Part shown: piece after piece, positions 32,645 through 45,572 of the stretch
Position numbering within the stretch: position 1 is the stretch's first letter
Layout of the letters: the number at the start of each line of letters is the position of its first letter
Source of the DNA: Ambrosia x helenae
Taxonomy: Eukaryota; Streptophyta; Magnoliopsida; Asterales; Asteraceae
NCBI GenBank assembly: GCA_030844895.1
Contig: CM061224.1
Coordinates: 5,357,591 to 5,421,590 of the forward strand
Reading direction: 5' to 3'
Length of the DNA: 64,000 nt
Translations under genes and position numbers: made by a program
Notes under the pieces: model-generated
Database searches by the model: none
Seen by the model: the letters and a program-made list of their open reading frames with translations, nothing else
Told to the model about the DNA's origin: nothing

Positions 32645-34700
32645 TCTTCAACATTTTTCCCCAATAGCCAAGTAATTTAATAAATAAATCCATTTGACCC
32701 GTGTAAGAAAAAAAAAAAAAAAAAAACAAAAAAACCTGAGTCCAACCCATTCAAAGGTATATGGGTCGAAATTGCTATCACGTATAACCTTAATTTATTA
32801 TAGGTAACTCACATACCTTAATGATAATCAAAAGGAGCAGATACAAGCTCATCCGATTCAAGTACAGTAATAAGCCCACCCAAACCCAAGCCCAGTCAAG
32901 TTCTGCCACCATATCATCCACAAACAATGCCAACCAAATTCCAGCATCTCACATCAACTATGAGCTTCATTATTGAAAACAATCCCCGATTTTTGCCAAC
33001 CTGTGTAATGATTCCCCAAAAGAATGAGCACAAAATTTAGGGGTTCAAATGTTCAATAGCAGTCACAAACTGTAAACACCATTAGGGAAGCAGAAGGTAC
33101 AACTAGTCATGCAGGAACTGGGGGACTGCTAGAAGATGGTGCAACACATCTCCTTGTGGCTTGTGCTATGATTTGCTAATCTGCCATAATTTAATAATAG
33201 AACCATATTAGAATAAACATACAAAGCAAAAACACACAGTATTGAGCCAAATTATAATTATAAAGATATACATTTAGTAACTTGGTTGTACAATGTATTG
33301 AGCCAAATTAGAATTATTAATTAAAATATTGAATTACTTTCCACTGATAAGAATTGGAAATTAAAGCAGCATAAAGACAGTTTATTTGTAAATATTTACA
33401 TATCTCCTAACATTCAAGTTTTTTCTAAATTTGTTTCAAAACTTGAAGCCTACCAAAATAGCAAAATAAAAAAATCAAATTTATTGCTACATGCATTACA
33501 TAGAAAGAGCCAAATACTTAAATAGCATTCAAATATATGTTCATTTTGGTAATAAATCATCATGTATATGAATTTTTAGAGCCCTACAAGAAAAAATTAA
33601 AAAAATTAATACCATTAATATAAAATGTTTTGGTAACAAATCATCATGTATATGAATTCTTGACCCAAAGTACATGAGGCACCGCCTCAAGGTCCTGAGG
33701 CGCTTTCCTTATGGCCACGTGTGCCTCATGCGAAAGGCACTTATGCAAACATTTTAAAAACTAAGAATACAAAACGTCAATATCCCAACACCTCCTAACT
33801 AAACAAGCTTTTGAGCAAAGGAAAACTAAGTTCTTCCAATGATTATTCTATAAATCTATAATATATTGGATCAAGAACTGAAAATACGTTCTGAAATCCT
33901 TGGTGTCAACTATATCTTGGTTAATAACATATGGTTTTCATAAATTTGGTCGTACTAGAGTTCAAGTCACCTTTACTATAAGTTTAAACAGGGTTCAAAT
34001 TCAAGAGTGTTAAATGTACAGCTGGCAGATCTAGTGTGTATCAAAATCAATAGAAAACTATTAAGTGTACAACAATATTAAAAAACTATTTATTATTGTC
34101 GCTGCATTATTTGGAAACTAATTAAACTAAGTAGTGTACCAATATCAGAAAAGGTTATGTTTTTGGCCTCACCCGTATCGTCTACGAAACCAGTATTGTA
34201 ATGAGATTATATCTAACTGGGCCTTAATTAACATGAAAACAGAACAATGTATAACATCCTAGATTTTTCCTTTATTATTAATTCTGGGATGTAAAACAAT
34301 AGCGTAATAAAATTACTTACTTTTTATAAAATTGCAACTAAAAGTTGCTCCGTGTACAAAGAATTGGAGACCCGAGGGAACTAGGGGTCAAACCATCAAA
34401 CAAGCAAACTAGAGCACGTTTAAAAGGTGGGGAGAAAGCTAATTATCCACATTTCATGCGTCAAGGCGTGAGGCGAGAGCTTAACATACTTCTAGTTGTT
34501 AATCCTTAAACACCCAAAAATAAATAATATAAACAATACACCTAACTTATTATTACCAAAAACATGAATAATTTCAATGTACAACCAAAAAACATGTGCT
34601 GCAACATAAAGCTCTAAGAAAAAAAGTAACAAAATAACAGAAAAAACAATTTCATTAATTCATATTTCAAACTAGGTATTTAATCTCCATCTTTCTCTAG
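32645..34700. other. Two-kb gene-free spacer
   Basis: AT-rich. Contains GAGGCGC/GCCTCA patches near 33670-33750 that look like a worn copy of the GCGC-rich MITE family, and a GGCGTGAGGCGAGAGCTTAAC patch near 34465. No gene recognised. Confidence 0.45.
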
Positions 34701-34708
34701 AGCTACCC

Positions 34709-34746
34709 CCTCCCCCCCCACCCCACACACACACACACACACACAA
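34709..34746. repeat. C-run and (CA)n microsatellite
   Basis: CCCCTCCCCCCCCACC followed by about 11 CA units. Confidence 0.85.
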
Positions 34747-34796
34747 CCCTAATCATGCATTTCAATTACTGAAAAAGTGTGATTCATGGCTCCGTC

Positions 34797-34922
34797 TCCT
34801 AACCAGAAAAGCGCTCTAGGGGTGCGATACGTGTAAAACACTCGCTTTATTTCACAAAGCGTTGGGCATTGAGCCTTGCGTCGCTTTGCACCTAGGGGCT
34901 AGGGCGCGCTTTTACAAGCCAA
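34797..34922. repeat. Worn copy of the GCGC-rich MITE family
   Basis: Begins CTAACCAGAAAAGCGCTC and ends GGGCGCGCTTTTACAAGCCAAG, resembling the CTTGGTTTTAAAAAGCGC termini. Internal AAAGCGTTGGGC and GCGTCGCTTTG are family-like. No duplication recovered. Confidence 0.5.
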
Positions 34923-34969
34923 GGGATAGAGAGGCTGCTTCTAATGAGACCCCGGGTTCCGAAGTCATA

Positions 34970-35357
34970 ACATGTCATGTAAGTCGAAAAAACGATGTGC
35001 ATAGCTACTCAAAAACTTACAAAACAAGAAATAGCTAACAGTAATTCACATTTGCCAAAACCTATAATACCACATCATATAGGAACACGAAAGATTTTAC
35101 GTTGTTCGGTCGTAGTGTGTAAACTACGTCCACGGGGGAAACTGGGTTGTTCTTTCTATGAGTGATAATAACTTACATTTATAGAAGATATATTTATAGA
35201 CCGATTAATTAGGGATTAACCCTTGTTAATCTAGCTAAACAAGAAATAACAATTGGACCACGCTTATCTAGGGTGAGCCGAACCCTTCTTGCTCCCCTCC
35301 TATCTCCTGATTTTAGCTACACCCTAAGTGGACCAAAGCCTACATTACTCTGTAACA
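34970..35357 (-). repeat. 3' LTR of decayed copia element
   Basis: On - a purine tract (CCAAGTGGGAGA, about 35370-35359) precedes TGTTACAGAG, the LTR start at 35357. A TATA box (TCTATAAATA, 35200-35191) and a leader related to 37630-37690 follow. The left edge is approximate. Confidence 0.65.
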
Positions 35358-37601
35358 ATCTCCCACTTGGAGACTTCAAAACACATTCAACTCCACTCCT
35401 TTGTTGTACTTCAGTAAATAAAAACCCCTTTTGATCTTTAGCTCTACATAGTTATCCCGGCCTTTTCAACACTATTCATGAAAGCTAGCTGACGCTACAC
35501 AAAGCTTCCGCTTATCCAGGGTCACCGATTCGGTAATATATGTCGGATTCTTAGCACCCTACATGTTTTTCATTATGATTGTTCCATCACTAATTACTCC
35601 CGTAACGAAGTGATACTTCATCCCAAGTACTTGTTTAGTTGGATCCCATTTGCCATTTGCCTCTTTAGCATGCAAATTTATTCCTATTAGAGCCCTCAAT
35701 TAACATGTCATCTACATAAAGAGGTAAGATGATGTAGGAATGTTTTAAACCTTCTCAAGTAACAACAATGATCCATCTCGCACTTCTTGTACCTAATCCT
35801 CGCCATGAAGTCGTCAAACTTCAGGTACTACTATCTGGGAGCTTGTTTTAGATTACACAAACTCCTTTTCAGGTTGCAAACTCAATTTTCTCTCCTAACA
35901 ACCCAAAACCCCTCAGGTTGTCATACAGATTTCTTCATCAAGGGCACCGTGTAGGAATGTTGTCGTAACATCTAGTTGCCCTAGATGTAAGCCATCTGCG
36001 GCTACAATACTCAGAATTAGTATGATGGTTGTCATCTTCACTACCGGAGAGAAAATCTCATTGTAATTAATCCCCTTTTTCTGTTGAAAACCCTTAACTA
36101 GTAAACGGGCTTCGTATCTGCGGCTACAATACTCAGAAGTTGAACTCCACCATCGGAAGCTCCGACTGACTCTCCATTTCCACCGTCCTTCTCAAAGTTA
36201 AAAACTGTAATCTTCATTTTCGATATCTGGTTCTAAAACTGGTTTAATTCTATGATTTTCAATCTCTAACTCAAACACGACATGTTGTTTCTAAACCTTT
36301 GAGTTATTACCTTTTTGTCTTTGTATAGCTCAACCTCGTTGAAGTGGCATATTTACACTTGACTACCTTTCTACTTTCACAATCCCAAAGCATCTTGGCT
36401 TTTGCATCTAACTTATCGCTATCTTAAAGTAAATCATAAGCATTGCACCCAAATACCTTTAGATATGCTCATATTTTACTGCTTCACCCATTTTATGTGA
36501 CCCATAGCCAATTAAAACATACTTATTGGCTTTTGCATCTAATTTGTCACCATCTTAAAGTAAACCATAAGCATTGCACCCAAATACCTTTAGATATGCT
36601 CATATTTTAATGCTTCACCCTCCGTTTTTCCCCTGGTATCTTGAAACCCAACGGTACCGAAGGTCCACGATTGATAAGATAAGTTGCGGTATTAACTGTA
36701 TCTCCCCAAAACATCTTCAAGAGCCCTGCACTCAGTCTCAAAAGTCTAGCTTTCTCATTTAGTGTTTTGTTCATCCCCTCTGCAACCCAACTCTATTGCA
36801 GAGTTCCAGGAGCAGTTTTTTATCAAATTGATCCCATGTGTAGCACAATAATCAGTGAACTTTGTGTTGATGTATTCTCCACCATTATTCAAGTTTAAGC
36901 ATTTTACCTTCAAATCAGTTTCAGGTTCAATAGTAGATTTCCATTTCTTTGAAAACATCAAAAACTTCAAATTTAGTTTTAAGAAAATGAAGTCACGTCT
37001 TGCATGTTGAAAGTCACATAATCTCTAAGCCACCTAAGGATGAAAGTGATGCTCGTAGATGTCATGAACTTGCATAGTTGCATCTTCCACCATCCAAAAT
37101 CTTAACCACCAAACTTTTCAATTCCCATTCTTCCTTCGTCTGCCTTTGCAAATAACAGCAAAGAAACTACCCAACCTTCCTAAAACATAATTGAAATTGA
37201 GACGGTGCCTGGACAAAGGAGTGACGGGGGCCTGAACTTGATGATTGTTTTATCGAACACTATCAAGTCGGCCGATTTCAATTATGACAGCGGAATAAAT
37301 CGACCTAAGGCTAAAGGGTTGCCCTAAGTAATATTATAAAACGAGGAGAACGAGAAAAAACGGACCTAAGTACACGAAGACATTAGCAAAACACAACAGA
37401 GACGGTGGCAACGTTGTTCTATTTAACAATAGCGGAAGTGGAAGAAACCCTAATCGGGGTGGCGGCAACGGCGAAACCATATATGCCAGTGGCAGTGGTG
37501 GGAAACTGGTCGGTGGTGGCAGAACACCCTAGCAGGCGGCTAAGGGTGGCGGCGGTTTGTGTGTATTGAAATCACACGAACCTAAAGCTCTAATTGCAGT
37601 T
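35358..37601 (-). pseudogene. Decayed Ty1/copia polyprotein
   Basis: Reading -, an integrase piece near 36970-36640 shows NNGGEYINTKFTDYCATHGI and a following KARLLRLSAG-type region; lower down are copies of the RT motif QLDVTTTFLHGALDEEIC and the approach to the tRNA-primed end. Many stops and frameshifts break it, and at about 2.2 kb it has lost much of gag and RNase H. TGCAATTAGAGC just inside the right LTR may be a worn tRNA-Met primer site. An old, dead insertion. Confidence 0.8.
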
Positions 37602-37900
37602 GTTAGGATGAAAACACACACAAACAAACAAAATCAGCATAAACATGAGAGATTTTATGTGGTTCGGTAATGTGTAACCTACATCGTAACCTACATCCAT
37701 GGGCCAACTTTAGATTCATCATTACAAGATGATCCAAAGTGATAACCAAACATCAACATAATTCAAAAAGAAACCAATAAAGAGGGATCTGATCCATCGT
37801 TGTGAAACTTACATTCCATTTGAAAAAAATTACATTCGTGATGCACGCACACATACTATGTTTCTTATCTTAACGACTTGAATTAATTGCATGAATATCA
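37602..37900 (-). repeat. 5' LTR remnant of the decayed copia
   Basis: On - the LTR ends TCCTAACA at 37602. The segment 37630-37690 (GAGAGATTTTATGTGGTTCGG on +) matches 35090-35130 of the left LTR, showing the pair. The outer edge is unclear. Confidence 0.55.
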
Positions 37901-38475
37901 TGCACAATTTTGAAGGGAACATTTTTGTTTATGTTGTAACTGTTTAATTATTTGTTCGCTCCAAACCAAAGATCTCCCCAACCCAGCAACTATAAGGAGG
38001 TTTTAGATAACTGTAAATTGCATATTTGAATCTTACGTCGTCCTTGGCCTATATCGCTATTTGAATATGAGATGGCCATAACTTTGTTCACGTGAATTTA
38101 ACTCTATGATCATTTTTTATGAAACGGCGAGGTTACAATGCTGATCCAATTGATAGTGTGTTTCCTTTGTTGAGATTGGGTATTTGAGAGTTTGAAACCT
38201 TTCACAATTGTTGAACAATAAAGCCTAAACAAATAAAACTAGGGAGCTAAACATGGATTGAATGAAGTGTGAAGAAGACAAAAGGCATTTATAGCTCATT
38301 TCATCCCCCACAATATGCACCCTTACTTAATTATCATGGAGATATAAAAGTAATGTCATTGTAGAATTAGCATGAAAATGATCAACTTGAACTAGAAAAT
38401 CACTTAAACCACTTGAAGATGGATATGTCGTTAAAAAAGCTCGATGTCGAAAGTGGTGTCATTTTATTAGCTGCA
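37901..38475. other. Spacer
   Basis: AT-rich. No gene or repeat recognised. Confidence 0.35.
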
Positions 38476-38483
38476 ATTGGTTT

Positions 38484-39731
38484 CTTGGTTTTAAAAAGCG
38501 CGAAGCGCACAAAAGCGACGAGGTCTAAAACCGAGGCGCAAAGCGCAAAAGCGGTGTGCTTTTCGTACTCGAGGCGCAAGACGGTTATATAATTTTTTTT
38601 ATATATATCCTATAGGTTTTTAGAATCCTTTACCCAAAATACAGATATAAATAAGGTTTATATATGATTTAACTTAAATGTACAACCTTTTTAGATACAT
38701 GTATAAGACTTTGAAGCACAAAAAGGCCTTGTGTACGAAAAGTGCGCTTTTCTTGCGCTTTTTGTACACTACGCGCCTTGAGTGACATAAGGCGCATGGA
38801 TCTGCACCTCAGGTCGCCTCAAACTTAAGTGCGCGTGCGCCCGAGGCCTTGGTTTAAAAAAGCGCGCCTCAGGCGCGTTTGAGGCGTGAGGCGGTCAAGG
38901 CGGTAAGAAAAACGCCTCGCTTCATGTAAGGCGCCGGAACTACATGAAGCGGCCTGAGGCGGCGCTTTTTTCCGGAGGCGGCGCTTCGCCTGAGGCAGCG
39001 CTTCATGTGAAATGGGTTGGAAACAGCAACTAGTGTTCGTGATGTTGCAGTTTTCACTTGAGCCGGAGTTGCAGGTTGTTAAAGAGGGAGAAAGGAGAGG
39101 AGTCGGTGAGAGAAGGGAGATGGAGAGATTTGCACAAAAAGGAAAATGAAAACAAACTTTACATGGGGTTTTAGTGGGTATTCTACTTATTATTTTGAAT
39201 ATGAATATGGTGAACAATGACCAGACATAGCTGGTAAACAGTGACTGAAAGTGCCTAGTCACTTTGGTAAGCATGCTCCTAGGGGCCAGAGTCTTACAAT
39301 ATTATATTGTGTTTTACAACTTGGGTTTTCCTTTTTTTTTCTCCTTTCTTTTCCAGGTGACTTGTACTCTATTTTTGTGACGTTTTTTCTTATTGTTTTT
39401 GTTTTTTATGTTACTTTAATGATTTTTGTTTTTTATACTTATTAAGTACATAAGCAATAAGTGCCGTAGGTAGTGCTTTTTAAGTTGTATATATCCGCTA
39501 TTTGTATATTAAACCATATATAATCCTTATTTTTGTGTTTATGATTGATTAAGAGGCATAATAAGACACATTGACATGTATAAACATTTAGTATAATTTT
39601 ATTAATATTAAACGCTTCGCATACGTGAAGCTCTCGCCTCGCGCTTTAAGCCCCGCGCCTCGGATTTTGGAACCAAAACGCCTCGGAGCGCCTCGCGCTT
39701 TTTTAAACCAAGCCCGAGGCGCACTTCCTAG
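38484..39731. mobile_element. GCGC-rich hAT-like MITE, copy 2 (outer, interrupted)
   Basis: Starts CTTGGTTTTAAAAAGCGC; its right end is worn (GCACTTCCTAG). A perfect 8-bp duplication ATTGGTTT lies at 38476-38483 and 39732-39739. A second family member (38848-39712) sits inside it, so the outer element is about 375 bp without the insert and duplication. Confidence 0.85.
38848..39712. mobile_element. GCGC-rich hAT-like MITE, copy 3 (nested in copy 2)
   Basis: 865-bp element with TIRs CTTGGTTTAAAAAAGCGCG...CGCGCTTTTTTAAACCAAG and a perfect 8-bp duplication CCCGAGGC (38840-38847, 39713-39720), cut into the right part of copy 2. Both ends carry GAGGCG/CGCCTC stems. Open frames here are translations of the GC-rich repeat and not genes. 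Confidence 0.92.
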
Positions 39732-39739
39732 ATTGGTTT

Positions 39740-40011
39740 CACTTTGTTATAGAAGAGATGAGCAACGTGAGATCTAAAAACTTCACCCATACTTGGAAAG
39801 AAACTCTCAAATCAATAAAAGTTCATGAAAGTAAGGATGGTTTCACGTACAAGAATGAAGTCCGAGTGATAACACTAAACTATCAAAGTATCACTTAAGT
39901 TTCCCTATTCTCAACTTAGCCCATAGTACCATACTTGAATGGAAATTCTAAAAATTAAGATCGCTTTCATGAAAGTAAGGATGACGTCATAAGAACAAGA
40001 ATGAAGTCTTT
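39740..40011. other. Spacer between MITEs
   Basis: Includes a local repeat, CATGAAAGTAAGGATG (about 39826 and 39967), perhaps an old duplication. No gene. Confidence 0.4.
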
Positions 40012-40019
40012 ATGTGATA

Positions 40020-40381
40020 CAAAGTTTAAAAGAACAAAATTGAGCCTCGAGACGAACCGATGCGTAAGCCCGAGGCAGGATTAAAAAATAAATATAGAAA
40101 TTATATTATCGTATAAAAAAACAAAATAATTGACAAAAAAAAAGTCTAAAATATCAAAAACACACAAAAAATAAAATAATTGACATAGAAAGTCTAAAAC
40201 ATCAAAATCACCCGTAAAAAACACACACAGCCCCATGAGGCACACCCAAAGCAAGTTTTCTTAGCGCCTCGCGCATTCGAGGCGCACGTACAAAATAACC
40301 TCATGAGGCGCTGCCTCAGAGACGTTTTCTCAACAACTCGCCGCCTCGAGGTGCACGCGTCACCCGTTTTTTTAAACCATG
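40020..40381. mobile_element. GCGC-rich hAT-like MITE, copy 4
   Basis: Starts CAAAGTTTAAAAGA and ends GTTTTTTTAAACCATG, flanked by a perfect 8-bp duplication ATGTGATA (40012-40019, 40382-40389). The interior has CCTCGAG, GAGGCGC and CGCCTCG motifs. The left TIR is more diverged than in copies 3 and 5. Confidence 0.85.
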
Positions 40382-40556
40382 ATGTGATAATAAAAAATAA
40401 AAAAAAAACCCTTAACCATCCCTTATTATATACCTACTCGAGGGCAAGAACGTTCATCAAGAAACAAGTTATCACTCCGACATAAACTAAATATCCATAA
40501 TAAACTAGTCTACATACTTAGTTCTCTCTATTGTTATTATTCATACAAACTAACAC

Positions 40557-40993
40557 CTTGGTTTAAAAAAGCGCGAGGCGCTCCGAGGCGTTTTGGGTCC
40601 AAAATCCGAAGCGCGGGGCTTAAAGCGCGAGGCGAGAGCTTCACGTATAGCATTAAAAAAATTATAAAAAAATATTTATATATGTCAATATGACATTTTC
40701 TACATGTTAATCAATCATGAGCACAAAAACATGATTATAAAACACACTTGAACACTTAAAAAGCATATTCAAAAAATAAAAACGACGAGGCACTACTGTA
40801 GCGGGCCAAATAAAGCACTTTAAAAGGTTTTTTTTGGCTGAGGCGCTACTGTAGCGCTACTGTAGCGCGCGCCTCAAGCGCCCGAGGCGGCGCTTCATGT
40901 AGTTCAGCGCTTTTTGGCAAAAAAAGCGTTTTTCTTGGAGCCTCGCGCCTCAAACGCTTAAAGCGCGCCTGAGGCGCGCTTTTTTAAACCAAG
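40557..40993. mobile_element. GCGC-rich hAT-like MITE, copy 5
   Basis: 437 bp with near-perfect TIRs CTTGGTTTAAAAAAGCGCG...CGCGCTTTTTTAAACCAAG and a perfect duplication ACTAACAC (40549-40556, 40994-41001). It contains GCGCTACTGTAGCGC palindromes near 40850-40870. Probably the youngest copy here by end quality. Confidence 0.93.
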
Positions 40994-41305
40994 ACTAACA
41001 CACTTATTTACTATTGTTCTAACAAACTTTTGGACTTGTGTTAGTGATCCACCTTCCTAACCCTATTAAAAGTAACCATCAAACAAACCAACATACATTG
41101 GTTTTAATTAGCAAAAGCAATATCATATAGAACACCTAAACATGGCTATCGAGAAAAAACAAACTTAACCTTCCAAGACAGGTCATACACATATTGTTTA
41201 AGCCACATGTTAAGCAACATTTTCTACAAAGATCCAAAAGGAGATGTCCATAGAAACTCACATCATTTGACAAGGATGATTGTTGTCCACTTACAAGAAA
41301 AGATG

Positions 41306-44300
41306 TCATATTTTTCCATACTTTGCAATATATGCCTGCAAACAAAAGTATCTAACTGTCAATATCATCTAATATTTATATACGCATAGTGAGAAAACGC
41401 ACCTCTACAAGTTTCATCAGTTTTGTTTGGGATGAGGTAAGATACATGTCAATAGATTCTTTAACACTTGGAACTTGATCCGGTGGTAAGGTGGTAAGGA
41501 CCTTATCAACAGCCTTTTTAACAATCAGTTTGTGAGCATCTTTGCTCAGTTTACCATCAAGCCATGTTGGCTTCATTAACTCTTTCACAAATTCAATCAA
41601 AGCAGCACGGAAATGTCTAAGGGGTTTAGATTCTCTATGCATGTCCCCTTCTGCATCAAATTCTAGTTTGATATTATTAACTTCTTTTGTGGGCCCGCCA
41701 CCGTTTTGTCGAAGAGAATGGTGACTACTAACATGTACTTCACTAGCTTGTACTACATCCCCAACATGTTCTTTTCCTTTGCTTGCACTTTTTGTAGTTT
41801 CCTGTTTAGTATCAGCAACTTCATTACTGCCCACATTAATACCATTATTGTCATTTACATGACTACCAAAAGAGAATTTATCAGAGCCATGTTCTGTTTT
41901 TAATTTCTCTTTAACAGAAGAATGTGTGCCAGAAATGGGTGGTACTCGACTGGAAGATGATAATTTGGATAACTTATCACCAATTTTTGGTGGTGGCTTG
42001 GTACTAGTAAGAACCGGATCAAACTGGATATCTGGAGTATATATTCCTTGAGAAATAAGAAACGCTGACCTAAAAGGCTTTGATGGCTGCCAATCATAAC
42101 TAGAGAATTTTGAATTGGACTTCCAAGGTGATGAACTTAAACTAGTTTTAGTCTTGGGCGAAACCAAACTATGATAACTTGGGTTATAATCATGGTTATG
42201 GAGCCCAGAATGGTTTCCTTTACCACCAGATTCTTCCATTTTTGTTGCATAAGAAGAAACTGGATCGCTTCCATGAATATTTGGAATACCCATGAACGGG
42301 TTACTTAAAGGTCCATGCGGAGAACTGTCTGCTTTAAGAGGAGGATTAACTTTATCCACGTCATTAGATGAGAAAATGGTTGCAGGAATCTCCTTCTGTA
42401 ATGTGGGCTCAATTTCCGAAGAACAAGTGATGATAGTTTCTGCAGAAATGGACATATCAGATCTTGTGCCTTCGCTTACACCTGATACGGTAACAAGAAC
42501 ATGAAAAAAATAAAAAGTTAAAAATGTCCTTTGTTGGACTTTTCTGAAATAAAATATGAGTTACCTTCATCACTTTTCTTAGTATTGTTTTTTATGGCAC
42601 CAACATCTGTACTACTGTCTTTCATGGAAAAGTGAGTGCCCCTAGATTCCTTTTGCCGTGCATCGCAGACATCCTTTGTGTCCACCTGCGTAGTTTGTTC
42701 CTCAGAATATAGAACTTTGTCAAATGCAGTCACTTGTTTACTGCATTCATTTATAGGATTGATGGTCTCAGCAGTCATGATTCCACCACCAGATTCAGAA
42801 GATTTTTCATCATTAGATACGATGGTAGGTTTCCCTGCAACAACTGCAGATTGATCATGTCTACAAGCTTTCATTGATCCAGTTTTTTTCAGCCTATTAC
42901 ACTAAATGCTACTTTTATCAAAAATCGTTCAGAGTCACAAACCACATGTTGTGATAAACGATAATGATCAGTTAACAGAACATGTGCAAAGAATATCTCT
43001 CAAAACAGAAACAAACAGCAAGAAAAAACAGAAAACTGTGGGTTCGGCAGAAAACAAGAACTAAACAAAATGAAGAGGCGCAATAACCTTCTAACGTAGA
43101 TTTCAAATCACATATATTAGAAGTAACAAGTATGTGCCACGTTTTCTTAATTTGCTAATCATTACACCACGTTTTCTTAATTTGCTAATCATTGCACCAC
43201 GTTTTCATAATATGTTAATCATTGCAACCAAAGATCTTGGCAGGGCCCATCTCTATCAGATTATTTAAGATCTTGTAACTCAAAGATTTTGCAAATCCTG
43301 CTATTGTGTAAACCGCCAAAGCAAGCGTGAAACAGGTTTTATATCTTTTGACATATAAGAGGCATAAAATGTTCTAGCATGTACAGCAAAAGTTCCCCGA
43401 ACACTTTTTGGTGTCTGCTAAACATTTCACAAACATGCCAGAAGAATGAAATACCTAGATGCCAAAAACCAGTATGTGTCGGTAAGCAAATCTAGTTCAT
43501 ACAAATGCGACAATCTGTAAAATTGCTTTCATCTTGAAATGAAATGGTCACATGTTAGAAAACCAATTTAGGTAGTCAAGTGAACCAACAAATCAACAAT
43601 AGCAAACATCTTACCATAAACTAGATGGGACTTGGGTAGGCCAAAAAAATCAATAGTAGTTAAAAGGTGAGCCTTCCAGTTATAGGGAAAACTGCATCCT
43701 TCAGTTTGCTCCAATTCAAGGACAGATCATTGTAATCTGCATATCAAATAACTACTTCCCATTTCAAGAATGCTGAGTTGGCAAAGTGGGGTTGGGTGAT
43801 AAAATTCATTAAACACACATCCGCCCCATGCTCGTTGTTCAGCTCGCGCCTTTGCCCATCACGCCCCAGGGGCAATGTTCTACACCCAATTTTGGTGATT
43901 TGGCAAAGGGCGACAGCGTTAGCCTATTACTGGTAGCCTTAGAAGCAACCCATCATGTATAATCTTGCATTGGCCTCCCCTCAACTAGTGTTAACACATC
44001 ATGTCTAATCATGCATAGCCAAGACCCAGTTGTGTCATTACTTCAGCTAAAAAGCATTTATGAAGAATTAGCTTTTTCTTCTTTCTTTTATTTCCTTAAG
44101 TTTTCTTCTTTAAGCATTCAAGCAGATTGAATTCGCTGTTGCAATTTTGGTTTCTATTTATACTATGACAAGAACAGAACTAATATTTGTTTCATTTACA
44201 AACTTCCCTTCAAAAGAACCATTCCCGTTTCTCAATTATACGATATAAAATTATACGCCTCGATTGGTAATTTGATGCTATATAATACACTTCATAGTCA

Positions 44301-45418
44301 TATCTAAAATTCACGCTAAATCAAAAAGGTTGCAAGAACTTCAACTGATGATAACAGAGTAAACATCATATAACTAATCTCCTGGATTGTAAACTTATAG
44401 CCCTGCCACTACCAATAAAAAAATCAGTTACAAACATAGAGCGGTCCATTAGCTTCCCTCAGATAGATAATAGATTATAAGGCCTTTCCAATCCTTTTAA
44501 AAGCTTCAAACGGAAATGTATACGCAAAAGATTATGACCGTTGACAAAAAAAAAAATAATAAGATCCACAAGAAACCTACATATTAGGGCTACGTAGCTT
44601 CATTCCTTATCATGCGTGTTCTCAAAAATACGTCACACTTACATTCAAAAAAAAAAAAAACCGCGCTCTAGTGGAAATATATTTAGAAACACGTATAGCT
44701 AATTTCATAGTCGCACACATTTCAGCATTCAACAAGTCTATATACTATACACATAACTTAAACAATTTAGACATAATATAACCTCAACTGAATATAAACA
44801 TAACAGAGGCATCTTTAACACATAAGAGATCACTGCGTATGTCCAAAAAGGAAAGACCTATACCTGATTTTCTCAATCATCAAATCTAGTTCATCCAAGA
44901 TAATATTCATTACATTACTATTTACTACATCAACAAAACTTTCTTTTTCTAGAGAACATTGACAACATGATCTGATCATTAAAATTTCTTCATAACTTTC
45001 TAATTTGCAGCATTTTCAAATTTTATGGATAACAGTCTTATTAAACCACAGACTAAAGGCCTAATTGAGCATTCATGCATATATGATAATTCATAATCAA
45101 CTGACAGCTCACAAAACCCTAAAACATCATAATTAGGCTAAAACAGATATAATTACACAAAAACAGCACAGGCAGTAACATACATTGTTTACAGATTGAA
45201 TTATTATACAATAACATAGCTCAGATCGATAAATTATATAAATATAATATATATATATAGCAGAAACAGAAACGATGCTCACGTTCTTGTTCGTACTCGT
45301 CATCGGTGACTTCTTCTTCAACTTCTATCTCTTCTTCTATTTCTACCTCCTCGTAGTCGTATTCGTCGGAGTCCGATGCTGACGTGGCGATCGGAGGAAC
45401 GGCGGAGGATGACGTCAT
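41306..45418 (-). CDS. FES1/C3H38-like C-terminal domain protein, no zinc finger
   Basis: Predicted exons on -: 45418-45283, 42834-42565, 42481-41403, 41335-41306; phases agree and give 504 aa. The N-terminus (MTSSSAVPP) is followed by a very acidic block (EYDYEEVEIEEEIEVEEEV). The middle is Ser/Lys-rich and looks disordered. The last about 100 residues form a helical domain (LRHFRAALIEFVKELMKP, then LSKDAHKLIVKKAVDKVL and TKLMKLVEAYIAKYG) like the C-terminal domain of FRIGIDA-ESSENTIAL1 and C3H38-type CCCH proteins; that family link is from memory. No C-x8-C-x5-C-x3-H finger is seen. The start could be the in-frame ATG at 45469. The 2.4-kb first intron could hide an exon, so the exon 2 acceptor (GTTGCAG|GG) is the weakest point. 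Confidence 0.72.
42835..45282 (-). other. Intron 1 of the FES1-like gene
   Basis: Mostly AT-rich. Contains a threefold direct repeat around GCACCACGTTTTCTTAATTTG (43136-43220), a GC-richer patch near 43820-43900 recalling the GCGC-rich MITEs, and A runs at 44546-44556 and 44648-44660. No CCCH-type exon was found by eye. Confidence 0.5.
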
Positions 45419-45531
45419 TCTGTTATGGAGGTTGGTTGAGAGGGTGTGTGACTGAAGTGTGTGCAGCATCACCGTGAGGCGTGAGGTGTCTGGTTTTTGA
45501 GGGTTTGGTGGAAAAATAAAGCCTATGAGAG

Positions 45532-45533
45532 AC

Positions 45534-45571
<38 letters not shown>
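45532..45571. repeat. (ATT)n microsatellite in the leader or promoter
   Basis: About 13 ATT units about 115 bp upstream of the predicted start on -. It probably lies in the 5' UTR or core promoter, so length could affect expression; that is inference. Confidence 0.85.

Positions 45572-45572
<1 letters not shown>

Noticed and set aside
38825..39274. 149-aa frame on -
   Set aside because: Translation of the GC-rich MITE termini across the junction of copies 2 and 3.
42292..42854. Open frames on + at 42292-42504 and 42636-42854
   Set aside because: Antisense shadows of FES1-like exons 2 and 3.
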